Source: JALCLA01 sp965653565
GTDB lineage: Bacteria > Pseudomonadota > Gammaproteobacteria > Xanthomonadales > Xanthomonadaceae
NCBI GenBank assembly: GCA_965653565.1
Contig: CBFHAI010000077.1
Span: 1-17,663, forward strand
DNA length: 17,663 nucleotides
Reading direction: 5' to 3'
This document shows, in pieces, positions 6,723 to 14,224 of this stretch (its first letter is position 1; each line of letters opens with the position of its first letter). The position numbers and the translations under genes are program-made. The notes under the pieces are model-generated. The model did no database searches. It saw nothing but the letters and a program-made list of their open reading frames with translations, and was not told the origin of the DNA.

Positions 6723-8054
6723 TTAAGCCGCCCTCGCCTGCGCCATCACCGCCTCCACCGCATCAATCTCCTTCGGCGCCGCATCGGTGAGCACTTCGTT
6801 GCCGGTGGCCGTGATCACGATGTCGTCTTCGATGCGCACGCCGATGCCCTGCCATTTCGCGGCGACGCCTTTGGCGCCGACGGGAATGTACAGGCCGGGC
6901 TCGACGGTGAAGGCCATGCCCGGTTCGAGCAGGCGGAATTCGCCGTCGATGCGGTAGTCGCCGACGTCGTGCACGTCGAGGCCGAGCCAGTGGCCGGTCT
7001 TGTGCATGTAGAAGCGGCGGTAGCTGTGGTCTTTCAGGCATTGCGACAGCGAGCCTTTCAACAGGCCCAGACGCAGCATGCCTTCGGTGAGCACCTGTAC
7101 CGCGGCTTCGTGCGGTGCGATCCATGACGCGCCCGGCTGCGACGCCGCGATCGCCGCGTGTTGCGAGTCGAGCACGAGCTGATAGATCGCGCGCTGCGCG
7201 GGCGAGTAGCGGCCGTTGACCGGGAAGGTGCGCGTGATGTCCGACGCGTAGCCCTGGTATTCGGCGCCGGCGTCGATCAGCAACAGATCGCCATCGACCA
7301 TCGGCGCGCGATTGGCGCGGTAATGCAGCACGCAGGCGTTGGCACCGGCGCCGACGATCGGCTCGTAGGCGGCGACGGCATCGTGGCGGCGGAAGGTGTG
7401 CTGCAGTTCGGCCTCGATTTCGTACTCGTGCAGGCCAGGCCGCGCGGTGCGCATCGCGCGCACATGCGCTTCGGCGGCGATCGCGGCGGAGCGTTTCATC
7501 AAACGCTGTTCGTCGCGGCTCTTGAACAGGCGCAGGTCGTGCAGCAGGTGGCCGAGTTCGAGGAATTCGTGCGGCGGCTGCGCGCCCTGTTTTATCTGCG
7601 CGCGCACGCGGTTGACCCAGCCGATCAGTTTCAGATCGAACTCGGCGTCGCGGCCGAAGTGGTAGTAGACGCGGCTGCGGCCTTCGATCAGGCCGGGCAG
7701 GATCTCATCGAGATCGGCAATCGGATACGCATCGTCCATGCCGAACGAATCGACCGCCCCTTCGGGCCCGGCGCGCGGCCCGTCCCAGGCTTCGCGTTCG
7801 GCGTCGCGTTCGCGGCAGAACAGCAGCGCTTCGCCGTGCTTGCGACCGGGCACCAGCACCAGCACCGCGTCGGGTTCGCCGAAGCCGGTGAGGTACCAGA
7901 AGTCGCTGTCCTGCCGGTATGGGTAATGCGTATCGTTGTTGCGCAAACGTTCGGCGGCGGCCGGCAGGATGAAGATCGCATCGGCGCCCGCCATGCGCAT
8001 CAACTGGCGGCGGCGGCGCGCGAATTCGGCCGGCTTGATCGTGGCGGGCAGCAC
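6723..8054 (-). CDS. pepP: Xaa-Pro aminopeptidase (aminopeptidase P)
   Basis: This 443-residue cytosolic M24B metallopeptidase removes an N-terminal residue ahead of proline. The N-terminal domain begins IKPAEFARRRRQL and contains YPYRQDSDFWYLTGF (44-58), matching E. coli PepP nearly end to end (441 residues). In the pita-bread domain the dinuclear metal ligands are D261 (LLIDAG), D272 (SDITRTF), H355 (HKTGHWLGL), E385 (TVEPGLY) and E409 (IRIEDD), with H244 also conserved. The frame is open far upstream, but family alignment points to the GTG at 8054, five bases after the ygfB stop. That suggests translational coupling to ygfB. In many relatives ubiH-type genes follow; here pepP is the last gene of its run. 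Confidence 0.95.
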   Translation of the reverse strand: MLPATIKPAEFARRRRQLMRMAGADAIFILPAAAERLRNNDTHYPYRQDSDFWYLTGFGEPDAVLVLVPGRKHGEALLFCRERDAEREAWDGPRAGPEGAVDSFGMDDAYPIADLDEILPGLIEGRSRVYYHFGRDAEFDLKLIGWVNRVRAQIKQGAQPPHEFLELGHLLHDLRLFKSRDEQRLMKRSAAIAAEAHVRAMRTARPGLHEYEIEAELQHTFRRHDAVAAYEPIVGAGANACVLHYRANRAPMVDGDLLLIDAGAEYQGYASDITRTFPVNGRYSPAQRAIYQLVLDSQHAAIAASQPGASWIAPHEAAVQVLTEGMLRLGLLKGSLSQCLKDHSYRRFYMHKTGHWLGLDVHDVGDYRIDGEFRLLEPGMAFTVEPGLYIPVGAKGVAAKWQGIGVRIEDDIVITATGNEVLTDAAPKEIDAVEAVMAQARAA

Positions 8055-8059
8055 GGCGC

Positions 8060-8611
8060 TCAGTGCAGGCGGCGCGATTCGGGCGACACCGCGGTGTTGT
8101 CGCCATACAGCAGCAAGGTCGCCACGCGCACGAATTCGGTGACTTCCATCAGCGCGGCTTCGTCGGCGTCGGGTTCGTCGTAGCTCAGATTCGAGGCGGC
8201 GATCTTGCCCATGTCTTCGAGCGCCTCGCGCGCTTCCGGCGACAAGGCATCGGTCGACCCTTGCACCAGGCCGAAACCGCCGAGAAAACCGCGGCACCAC
8301 GCGAGCAGCGCTTCGGCGCGTTCGTCGACCGCCGCGGCGTCTTCCGGAAGCAGCAGCGCAAAGCCCAGGTCCGGATCGCCCAGTTGCGCGCGGCTGGCGA
8401 GATACAGCCCGTCGAGCGCGCTGTCGGCGGCAGGCGCGGTCGAGTCCGGATCGACTTCCAGGCGCTTCAACCAATCGCTGCGCGTGGCTTCGCCGCCGCC
8501 GGCGAGAAAGCCACAGAGCGAGCCGTGCAATTCGGAAGCGTCGACGCCGAGCTCGAGGCTGGCGATTTGCGACGACACGTCATCGTGCGATGGCAGATGG
8601 GGAGTTTCCAC
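8060..8611 (-). CDS. ygfB: YgfB/UPF0149 family protein
   Basis: This 183-residue, acidic, all-helical cytosolic protein is of the YgfB/YecA family. Family features include ELHGSLCGFLAGGG (27-40), WCRGFLGGFGL near 105-115 and the C-terminal EVTEFVRVATLLLYGD. The molecular role is poorly defined; in Pseudomonas aeruginosa YgfB has been linked to expression of ampDh3 and beta-lactam resistance. The start is a GTG at 8611 with a weak ribosome binding site. It pairs with pepP as in E. coli and Pseudomonas. In those genomes the zapA locus normally diverges directly from ygfB. Here a large c-di-GMP gene sits between them. Confidence 0.92.
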   Translation of the reverse strand: METPHLPSHDDVSSQIASLELGVDASELHGSLCGFLAGGGEATRSDWLKRLEVDPDSTAPAADSALDGLYLASRAQLGDPDLGFALLLPEDAAAVDERAEALLAWCRGFLGGFGLVQGSTDALSPEAREALEDMGKIAASNLSYDEPDADEAALMEVTEFVRVATLLLYGDNTAVSPESRRLH

Positions 8612-8643
8612 GCGTCATCCGCAGCCGTGAGAAGAGGCGCACG

Positions 8644-8652
8644 ATTCTATCA
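8644..8652 (-). promoter_or_regulatory. Probable extended -10 promoter for ygfB-pepP
   Basis: On the minus strand TGA-TAGAAT is a good extended -10 match (five of six to TATAAT). Initiation near 8637 would leave about 25 bases before the ygfB GTG. No clear -35 is seen, as is usual with extended -10 promoters. Confidence 0.45.
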
Positions 8653-8671
8653 GCGCACGCCGCGGCAAGGC

Positions 8672-8701
8672 TTGTTGGGGTCTGCCGCGCGGGCCTACAC
8701 T
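8672..8701 (+). promoter_or_regulatory. Probable sigma-70 promoter for the GGDEF-EAL gene
   Basis: TTGTTG (8672-8677), an 18-base spacer and TACACT (8696-8701). Initiation near 8708 would give a leader of about 26 bases holding the purine-rich AGGGGAGAG (8711-8719). It is back to back with the ygfB promoter. The match is moderate. Confidence 0.4.
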
Positions 8702-8733
8702 CGCGGTCCCAGGGGAGAGTCGATCCAGCGCGC

Positions 8734-11700
8734 ATGGCGATGGGGCAAGCGCCACGAAACATGCTGTCGGCGCGACTTCTACGCCGAGCCGCGGCTTGTC
8801 TGGCGCTGGCTGGATTGCTCGCCGCGGCGGCCGCGCAGGCGGCGCAGCGCGAATACTATTTCCAGAGCATCGGCAGCGAACGCGGGCTGGCGCAGAACAC
8901 CGTCAACGCGCTGCTGCAGGATCGCCAGGGCTTCGTCTGGGCCGCCACGCAAGGCGGCCTGCATCGCTACGACGGCTATTCTTTTCGCGTCTTCCAGCAC
9001 CGGCCGGGCGATGCCGCCAGCCTGCCGGAAAGCTTCGTCACCGCGCTCGCCGAAGACGACGCCGGCCGGCTCTGGGTCGGCACCAATACGCACTACGTCG
9101 CCGGCTTCGATCCCAACCGCGGGCAGGTGATCAGCAGCGGCAACGCGGCCAGCAAGGGCGAACGCCGCGACATCGTGTCGGCGTTGCTGTTCGAATCCGG
9201 CAAGGGCCTGTGGGTCGGCACCGGCGCCGGCGTCGAACTCTACGATCCGGCCGCCGGCACGCGCCGCATGGCCCTGCGCTTCACTTCCGACCCCGGCAAC
9301 AATCCGCGCACCAGTGCGCTGGAAATGGGCCAGGGTGCGCTGTGGGCGGCCACCGACGAAGGCCTGTTCCGCATCGACACCACGACGCTGGCGGCCGCCC
9401 GCGTCGGCATGCTCACCGGCGCGTACGCGCTGCACGCCGATGCGCGCGGTGTGGTGTGGATCGGCGCGATCGGCGGTCTGTTCCGGCTCGACGCCGGCGC
9501 CAAGGCTCCAGTTCGTGTTTGGCCGGCCGGCGGCGACAACGCGCGGGTCTCGGTGCGCGCGATCGCCGAAGACGCCCGTGGCCGGCTCTGGCTCGCGCTC
9601 TGGCATCAGGGCCTGGTGAAGCTCGATCCGGCCACCGGCGAATCGGAAACCATCGGTTTCGACCCCGAATTGCCGGCCAGCCTGCCCGAGCAGAGCCTCA
9701 CCACGCTGATGATGGATCGCTCCGGCCTGCTGTGGCTGGGCGGCGAAGTGCGCGGCCTGGCGACCACGCATCCGGACGGCGCGCCGTTCGAGTACGTCGC
9801 TGACCTGGAACCCGGCCGCAATCGCATCGACACCAACAATATCCGCAGCCTGCACCAGACCGCCGACGGCGCGCTGTGGCTGGGCACCGAAGGCGACGGA
9901 CTCAAACGCTACGATCTGGCCTCCGGCCGTTTCGACAGCTACGCCGAACCGATCATCGCCGCGCTCGCCAACGCGGCCGGCGGCACCGCCGTGCGCGTGC
10001 TCGGCATCGCCGACGGCGATGCCGGCGAATTGTGGGTGAGCAGCAATCGCGGATTGTTTCGCGTCGACACCGTGCAGCGCCGCGCCACGCGCCTGCCGAT
10101 CACCGCCACCGACGGCACCACGGCGAGCGGCGACACCTATCTGCGTTCGATGCTGCGCGCGCGCGACGGCAGCTTGTGGATCGGCACCTTCAGCGCCGGC
10201 CTGGTGCATCTGCATCCGCGCACGAAGGAATGGCATTTCTATCGGCACGAGCCCGGCGCCGAAGATTCGCTGAGCCATCCGCTGGTCAACTGCGTGTTCG
10301 AGGATCGCCGCGGACGGATCTGGGTCGGCACCCTGAGCGGGCTGAATCTGCTCGATCCGGCGAGCGGCGGTATCCGCCGTTTCCGCCACGATCCCGCCGA
10401 CCCGGCCTCGATTTCCGGCGACCTGGTGCGCGCCGTGCACGAAAGTCCCGACGGCACGCTGTGGGTCGGCACGCACGGCGGCTTGAACCAGGTGCGCGAA
10501 AGCGCCGACGGACGCATCGATTTCGTGCACTACGGCCTCGAACAGGGTTTGCCGAATCTCACCGTCTACGGCATCGCCGAAGATGCGCAGGGCCGGCTCT
10601 GGCTGAGCAGCAACAACGGTATCGCCAGCTTCGATCGCAGCGCCGGCAAATTCCGCCGCTACAACCTGCGCGACGGCTTGCAGGATCTGGAATTCAACGG
10701 CGGCGCTACGCTGCGGCTGGCCGACGGCCGCATCGCGTTCGGCGGCATTCGCGGCTTCAATCTGTTCGATCCGGCGCGATTGCGCGACAGCACCTTCGAG
10801 CCGCCGGTCGTGCTCACGTCGGTGCGCGCCGGCAACGAAGAACTGCCGCTGCCCGATGCCGACGATGCGGCGCTCGAAGTCGAACAGGCCGCACGCGTGC
10901 TGCGCCTGCGTTTCGCCGCGCTCGATTTCGCCGCGCCGGAGGAAAACCGCTTCGCCTATCTGCTCGAAGGTTTCGATCGCGACTGGATCGACGCCGGCAG
11001 CCAGCCCGATGCCACCTACACCAATCTGGATCCGGGCGATTACGTGTTCCGCGCGCGCGCCACCAACCACGATGGCGTGTGGAGCCAGAACCAACTCGCG
11101 CTGCCGGTGCGCGTGACCGCGCCGTGGTGGAACAGTGCGCCGGCGCATGCGATCTACGTGTTGATCGGGCTCGGCTTGATCGGCTTGCTGCTGCTGGCGC
11201 AGCGCGCGCGGCGCGAGCAGGAGCGCAGCCTGATGCTGCAGATCCAGGAGCGCGAAGAACGCCTGAAATTGTCGCTCTGGGGTTCGGGCGACGAGTTCTG
11301 GGATTGGGACGTACGCGCCAATACGCTGTATCGCCTCGGCGCCGATCAGTTGCTCGGCATGCGCACCGAACACGAAATGTCGACCGAGGACTGGCGCAGC
11401 CGCGCCGTGCATCCGGACGATCTGCCGCGCGTGCAGCAGATCCTGCAGGAACACATCACCGGCAAGACCGAATTCTTCGAGTCCGAGCATCGCATCCGCA
11501 ATGCGCGCGGCGAATGGATCTGGGTGCGCTCGCGCGGCAAGGTGGTGGAGCGCGATGCGCAGGGCAACCCGCTGCGCATCGCCGGCACCGCGCGCGACAT
11601 CACCGCCGGCCGCCGCGCCGAACGCGATCGCCGCATCGCGTCCGAAGTGTTGCGCAGCATGGGCGAGGCGGTCGCCGTCACCGATCTGGAGTTCCGTTTC

Positions 11701-13338
11701 GTGTCGGTGAACCCGGCGTTTTCGCGCATCACCGGCTATTCCGAAGAAGAAGTGGTCGGACAGCCCAGCGCACTGTTGAACAGCACGCAGCACAGCGAGG
11801 ATTTCTATCGCCAGCTGCGCGAGGCGGTGATCCATCACGGCCACTGGAAAGGCGAGATGTGGCAGCGGCGCAAGGACGGCGAAGAGTTCCTCGGCTGGAT
11901 CGAATTGTCGGAAGTGTGCGACAACCTCGGCGCGCGTTCGCACTACGTGGCCGTGGTGAACGACGTCACCGACAAGAAGCGGGCCGAACAGGAACTGCGT
12001 TATCTCGCGAACTACGACACGCTCACCGGCTTGCCCAATCGCAGCCTGCTGGCCGAGCGTCTTGCCCGCGCCGTAGTACGCGCGCGGCGGCAGGACACGC
12101 GGGTTGCCGTGCTGTTCCTCGATCTGGACCGTTTCAAGGACATCAACGATTCGCTCGGCCACGCCGCCGGCGATCGCATCCTGAAGGCCGCGGCGGCGCG
12201 CCTGCTCGGCATCGTGCGCGAGAGCGACACCGTCGCGCGGCTGGGCGGCGACGAATTCACCGTCGTGGTGGAAGACATCAGCGGCGCGCTCACCGCCGAA
12301 AGCGTGGCCGAAAAGATCATCGATGCCTTCGGCGCGCCGCTCGAAATCGACGGCCGCAGCGAGATCACGATTTCGCCGTCGATCGGCATCAGCCTGTATC
12401 CCGATCACGGCCTGGTGCCGACCGACCTGCTCAAGTACGCCGACACCGCGATGTACCAGGCCAAGGATCGCGGCCGCAACACGTACCAGCTCTACACCGA
12501 GGCGATGGACGCCGAAGCGCGGCGCCGCGCGACGATGGTGGCGGCCCTGCGCCGCGCGCTCGAACGGCGCGAGTTCCGCCTCGTCTACCAGCCGCGTCTG
12601 TCGCTGCTCGACGGCCGCATCAGCGGCGTCGAAGCGCTGCTGCGCTGGGATTGCGAGGAGCTCGGCGAAATTCCGCCGACCGTGTTCATTCCGCTGGCCG
12701 AGGAAACCGGTCTCATCCTGCCGATCGGCGAATGGGTGCTGCGCGAAGCCTGCATGACCTTGCAGCGCTGGCGCCGCCAGGGGCTGCTCGATGTGGGTAT
12801 GGCGGTGAACGTGTCGGTGCTGCAGTTCCTGCGCGGCGGCCTGCCGGCGGCGCTGCGCAAGATGCTCGAAGAGATCGACGTGCCGCCCGAGCGCATCGAA
12901 CTGGAAGTGACCGAAAGCATGGTGATGGCGAACGCCGAGCAAACCAACGCGGTGCTGCGCGAGCTCAAGCGTATCGGTGTCACGCTCGCCATCGACGACT
13001 TCGGCACCGGCTATTCGTCGCTGATCTATCTCAAGCGCCTGCCGATCGACACGCTCAAGATCGACAAGGAATTCGTCGGCGACCTGACCAACGATCCGGA
13101 CGACGAGGCCATCACCGCCACCGTCATCACGATGGCGCACTCGCTCGGCCTGAACGTGGTGGCCGAGGGCGTGGAAACCGAGGAACAGCTGATGTACCTG
13201 CGCGAGCAGGGCTGCGACGAAATCCAGGGTTTCTGGCTCTCCAGGCCGCTCGACGTGCACCATTGCCTGGCCTTCATCCGCAATTACCAGCCGCAGAGCC
13301 GCTTCAATCTGGGCAACGCCGGGGCCGCTTCGTATTGA
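8734..13338 (+). CDS. Two-propeller sensor with PAS-PAS-GGDEF-EAL output
   Basis: This 1534-residue inner-membrane protein is predicted to make and/or degrade cyclic-di-GMP in response to a periplasmic or external signal. After a signal sequence or N-terminal anchor come about 14 Reg_prop blades (residues about 40-685), each with a motif such as GRLWVGT, GALWAAT or GSLWIGT. A Y_Y_Y domain follows (about 690-795), then one membrane helix (about 804-822, YVLIGLGLIGLLLLA). PAS1 spans about 843-960, PAS2 969-1085, GGDEF 1089-1253 and EAL 1270-1522. GGDEF (1171-1175) is intact, and an RESD inhibitory site (1162-1165) lies five residues before it. The EAL site also looks intact: E1300, NVSV, EVTES, D1421-D1422, K1442 and EGVET. 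No kinase, receiver or DNA-binding domain is present. The start is uncertain: the ATG at 8734 has AGGGGAGAG 14 bases upstream, while the ATG at 8761 gives a cleaner signal peptide. Confidence 0.93.
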   Translation: MAMGQAPRNMLSARLLRRAAACLALAGLLAAAAAQAAQREYYFQSIGSERGLAQNTVNALLQDRQGFVWAATQGGLHRYDGYSFRVFQHRPGDAASLPESFVTALAEDDAGRLWVGTNTHYVAGFDPNRGQVISSGNAASKGERRDIVSALLFESGKGLWVGTGAGVELYDPAAGTRRMALRFTSDPGNNPRTSALEMGQGALWAATDEGLFRIDTTTLAAARVGMLTGAYALHADARGVVWIGAIGGLFRLDAGAKAPVRVWPAGGDNARVSVRAIAEDARGRLWLALWHQGLVKLDPATGESETIGFDPELPASLPEQSLTTLMMDRSGLLWLGGEVRGLATTHPDGAPFEYVADLEPGRNRIDTNNIRSLHQTADGALWLGTEGDGLKRYDLASGRFDSYAEPIIAALANAAGGTAVRVLGIADGDAGELWVSSNRGLFRVDTVQRRATRLPITATDGTTASGDTYLRSMLRARDGSLWIGTFSAGLVHLHPRTKEWHFYRHEPGAEDSLSHPLVNCVFEDRRGRIWVGTLSGLNLLDPASGGIRRFRHDPADPASISGDLVRAVHESPDGTLWVGTHGGLNQVRESADGRIDFVHYGLEQGLPNLTVYGIAEDAQGRLWLSSNNGIASFDRSAGKFRRYNLRDGLQDLEFNGGATLRLADGRIAFGGIRGFNLFDPARLRDSTFEPPVVLTSVRAGNEELPLPDADDAALEVEQAARVLRLRFAALDFAAPEENRFAYLLEGFDRDWIDAGSQPDATYTNLDPGDYVFRARATNHDGVWSQNQLALPVRVTAPWWNSAPAHAIYVLIGLGLIGLLLLAQRARREQERSLMLQIQEREERLKLSLWGSGDEFWDWDVRANTLYRLGADQLLGMRTEHEMSTEDWRSRAVHPDDLPRVQQILQEHITGKTEFFESEHRIRNARGEWIWVRSRGKVVERDAQGNPLRIAGTARDITAGRRAERDRRIASEVLRSMGEAVAVTDLEFRFVSVNPAFSRITGYSEEEVVGQPSALLNSTQHSEDFYRQLREAVIHHGHWKGEMWQRRKDGEEFLGWIELSEVCDNLGARSHYVAVVNDVTDKKRAEQELRYLANYDTLTGLPNRSLLAERLARAVVRARRQDTRVAVLFLDLDRFKDINDSLGHAAGDRILKAAAARLLGIVRESDTVARLGGDEFTVVVEDISGALTAESVAEKIIDAFGAPLEIDGRSEITISPSIGISLYPDHGLVPTDLLKYADTAMYQAKDRGRNTYQLYTEAMDAEARRRATMVAALRRALERREFRLVYQPRLSLLDGRISGVEALLRWDCEELGEIPPTVFIPLAEETGLILPIGEWVLREACMTLQRWRRQGLLDVGMAVNVSVLQFLRGGLPAALRKMLEEIDVPPERIELEVTESMVMANAEQTNAVLRELKRIGVTLAIDDFGTGYSSLIYLKRLPIDTLKIDKEFVGDLTNDPDDEAITATVITMAHSLGLNVVAEGVETEEQLMYLREQGCDEIQGFWLSRPLDVHHCLAFIRNYQPQSRFNLGNAGAASY

Positions 13339-13385
13339 CCGGGCCATTCGACCCGGGCCACACCAGTCCGCTTCGTATTGACCGG
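13325..13385 (+). repeat. 18-base direct repeat spanning a stop codon and a promoter
   Basis: CCGCTTCGTATTGACCGG occurs exactly at 13325-13342 and again at 13368-13385, 43 bases apart. The first copy carries the last codons and TGA of the GGDEF-EAL gene. The second carries the TTGACC -35 of the downstream gene. A GGGCC-rich inverted repeat lies between them. Confidence 0.85.
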
Positions 13386-13406
13386 CCCAGCGCGCGCGCC
13401 TATCGT
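13378..13406 (+). promoter_or_regulatory. Probable promoter of the zapB-like/zapA genes
   Basis: TTGACC (13378-13383), a 17-base spacer and TATCGT (13401-13406) match sigma-70 at five and four of six positions with ideal spacing. Initiation seven to eight bases later falls on the ATG at 13414, predicting a leaderless mRNA. This agrees with the absence of any Shine-Dalgarno. Confidence 0.5.
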
Positions 13407-13413
13407 GGCCGCC

Positions 13414-13635
13414 ATGAAACCCGGTGACGTCGCCGATCCATTGCAATTGCTGACCGAGCGCGTCGAGCGCCTGGTGGAGCTCACGCGCCGGCTGGCCGAT
13501 GAGAACCGCAGCCTGCGCACCAGCCAGGAACAACTGATCGGCGAGCGCGCGGCCCTGCTCACCAAGAACGAGCAGGCGCGTTCGCGCGTGGAGGCGATGA
13601 TCCTGCGTCTGAAATCGCTGGAGCACAACGCGTGA
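13414..13635 (+). CDS. TIGR02449-type small coiled-coil protein, ZapB-like
   Basis: This is a 73-residue cytosolic protein, almost all heptad-like helix (LLTERVERLVELTRRLADEN, then LIGERAALLTKNEQARSRVEAMILRLKSLE). It belongs with the short coiled-coil proteins (TIGR02449) encoded just before zapA in gammaproteobacteria and often compared with ZapB. A partnership with ZapA at the FtsZ ring is inferred from position and fold. An earlier TTG start (13378) is possible in frame, but it sits on the -35 element. The ATG at 13414 is preferred because it precedes the conserved DPLQLL start. Its stop overlaps the zapA GTG by three bases. Confidence 0.85.
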   Translation: MKPGDVADPLQLLTERVERLVELTRRLADENRSLRTSQEQLIGERAALLTKNEQARSRVEAMILRLKSLEHNA

Positions 13636-13931
13636 GCGATCCGATGGGCGTGCGCATCCTGGATCGCGAGTACCTGGTGGCCTGTCCGCCGGAAGAGCGC
13701 GAGGGACTGATCTCGGCCGCCAACCTGCTCGATGCGCGCATGCGCGAAATCCGCAGTTCCAATCGCATGGCGGGCATCGATCGCATCGCGGTGCTGGCCG
13801 CGCTGAACCTGGCGCACGAACTGCTGCAGCAGCGCAACGGCGGCGGCGATCGTGAGCGCGAAATCTCGCGCACGCTGAGCGACCTGACACGGCGCATCGA
13901 CGGGCTGCTGGAAACCGTCGCGCCGCGCTGA
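13632..13931 (+). CDS. zapA: Cell division protein ZapA
   Basis: This 99-residue protein cross-links FtsZ filaments and stabilises the Z ring. The N-terminal globular part has VRILDREYLVACPPEEREGLISAANLLDARM (7-37). The middle has the family pattern IDRIAVLAALNLAHELL (49-65), and the C terminus is a coiled coil for tetramerisation. The length is typical. The GTG start overlaps the stop of the preceding gene (GTGA) with GGAG eight bases upstream, so the two are translationally coupled. 6S RNA follows immediately, the classic zapA-ssrS-fau arrangement. Confidence 0.95.
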   Translation: MSDPMGVRILDREYLVACPPEEREGLISAANLLDARMREIRSSNRMAGIDRIAVLAALNLAHELLQQRNGGGDREREISRTLSDLTRRIDGLLETVAPR

Positions 13932-13980
13932 TTTTCAAGCCCTCGTCTCACCGCGATTTAACGCGGCGTTGGGCCGGCGC

Positions 13981-13989
13981 TGCTAGACT
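13981..13989 (+). promoter_or_regulatory. Extended -10 element of the 6S RNA promoter
   Basis: TGC-TAGACT (13981-13989) is an extended -10 match. Initiation seven to eight bases downstream (13996-13997) coincides with the 5' end of the 6S RNA closing stem. No good -35 is seen. A CCGCG/CGCGG hairpin (13951-13966) lies upstream. Confidence 0.5.
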
Positions 13990-13996
13990 TGCCTCG

Positions 13997-14181
13997 CAAT
14001 CTCTGCCGTGTCCGACAGCGTACGGATACATTTGCCTTGACCCTATAGAACGACCCCGGGGCCGCAATAGCGAGGCCGGTGTGCAAGTCCGCTTCGAGCG
14101 GAAAGCCCGACGCCGAGTGAGCTGTCCCACCTGATCCTCGGGATCAAGGTCGTTTCGTGCGCATCGCCGCGGCGGAGGTTG
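13997..14181 (+). ncRNA. ssrS: 6S RNA
   Basis: The 5' segment 13998-14008 (AATCTCTGCCG) pairs completely, allowing G-U, with 14170-14180 (CGGCGGAGGTT). This gives the long closing stem of an RNA of about 185 nt, the usual 6S length. Internal arms such as GAACGACC near 14049-14056 with GGTCGTTTC near 14148-14156 fit a long, interrupted hairpin that mimics an open promoter. 6S RNA binds the sigma-70 holoenzyme and represses transcription in stationary phase. The position between zapA and fau is the conserved gammaproteobacterial location. The ends are predicted from pairing and could shift by a few bases. Confidence 0.9.
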
Positions 14182-14224
14182 TTCTTGTTTCTGTTTCAAG
14201 ATTCCTGTTTTTTGCGCGAACCCC

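Noticed and set aside
8055..8474. Upstream extension of the pepP frame into ygfB
   Set aside because: Arg-rich shadow sequence; PepP alignment begins at IKPAEF and the GTG at 8054 fits.
9876..13427. 1183-codon plus-strand open frame inside the GGDEF-EAL gene
   Set aside because: Plus-one shadow frame, Arg-rich, no motifs.
8779..13938. 1719-codon minus-strand open frame antisense to the GGDEF-EAL gene and zapA
   Set aside because: Despite its length, it has no recognisable domain and the composition (Ala/His/Gln/Arg) of an antisense shadow in GC-rich DNA; the plus strand holds intact multi-domain proteins.
13951..13966. CCGCG/CGCGG hairpin after zapA as a terminator
   Set aside because: No T run follows and it lies in the 6S promoter region; zapA transcripts may simply read into ssrS.
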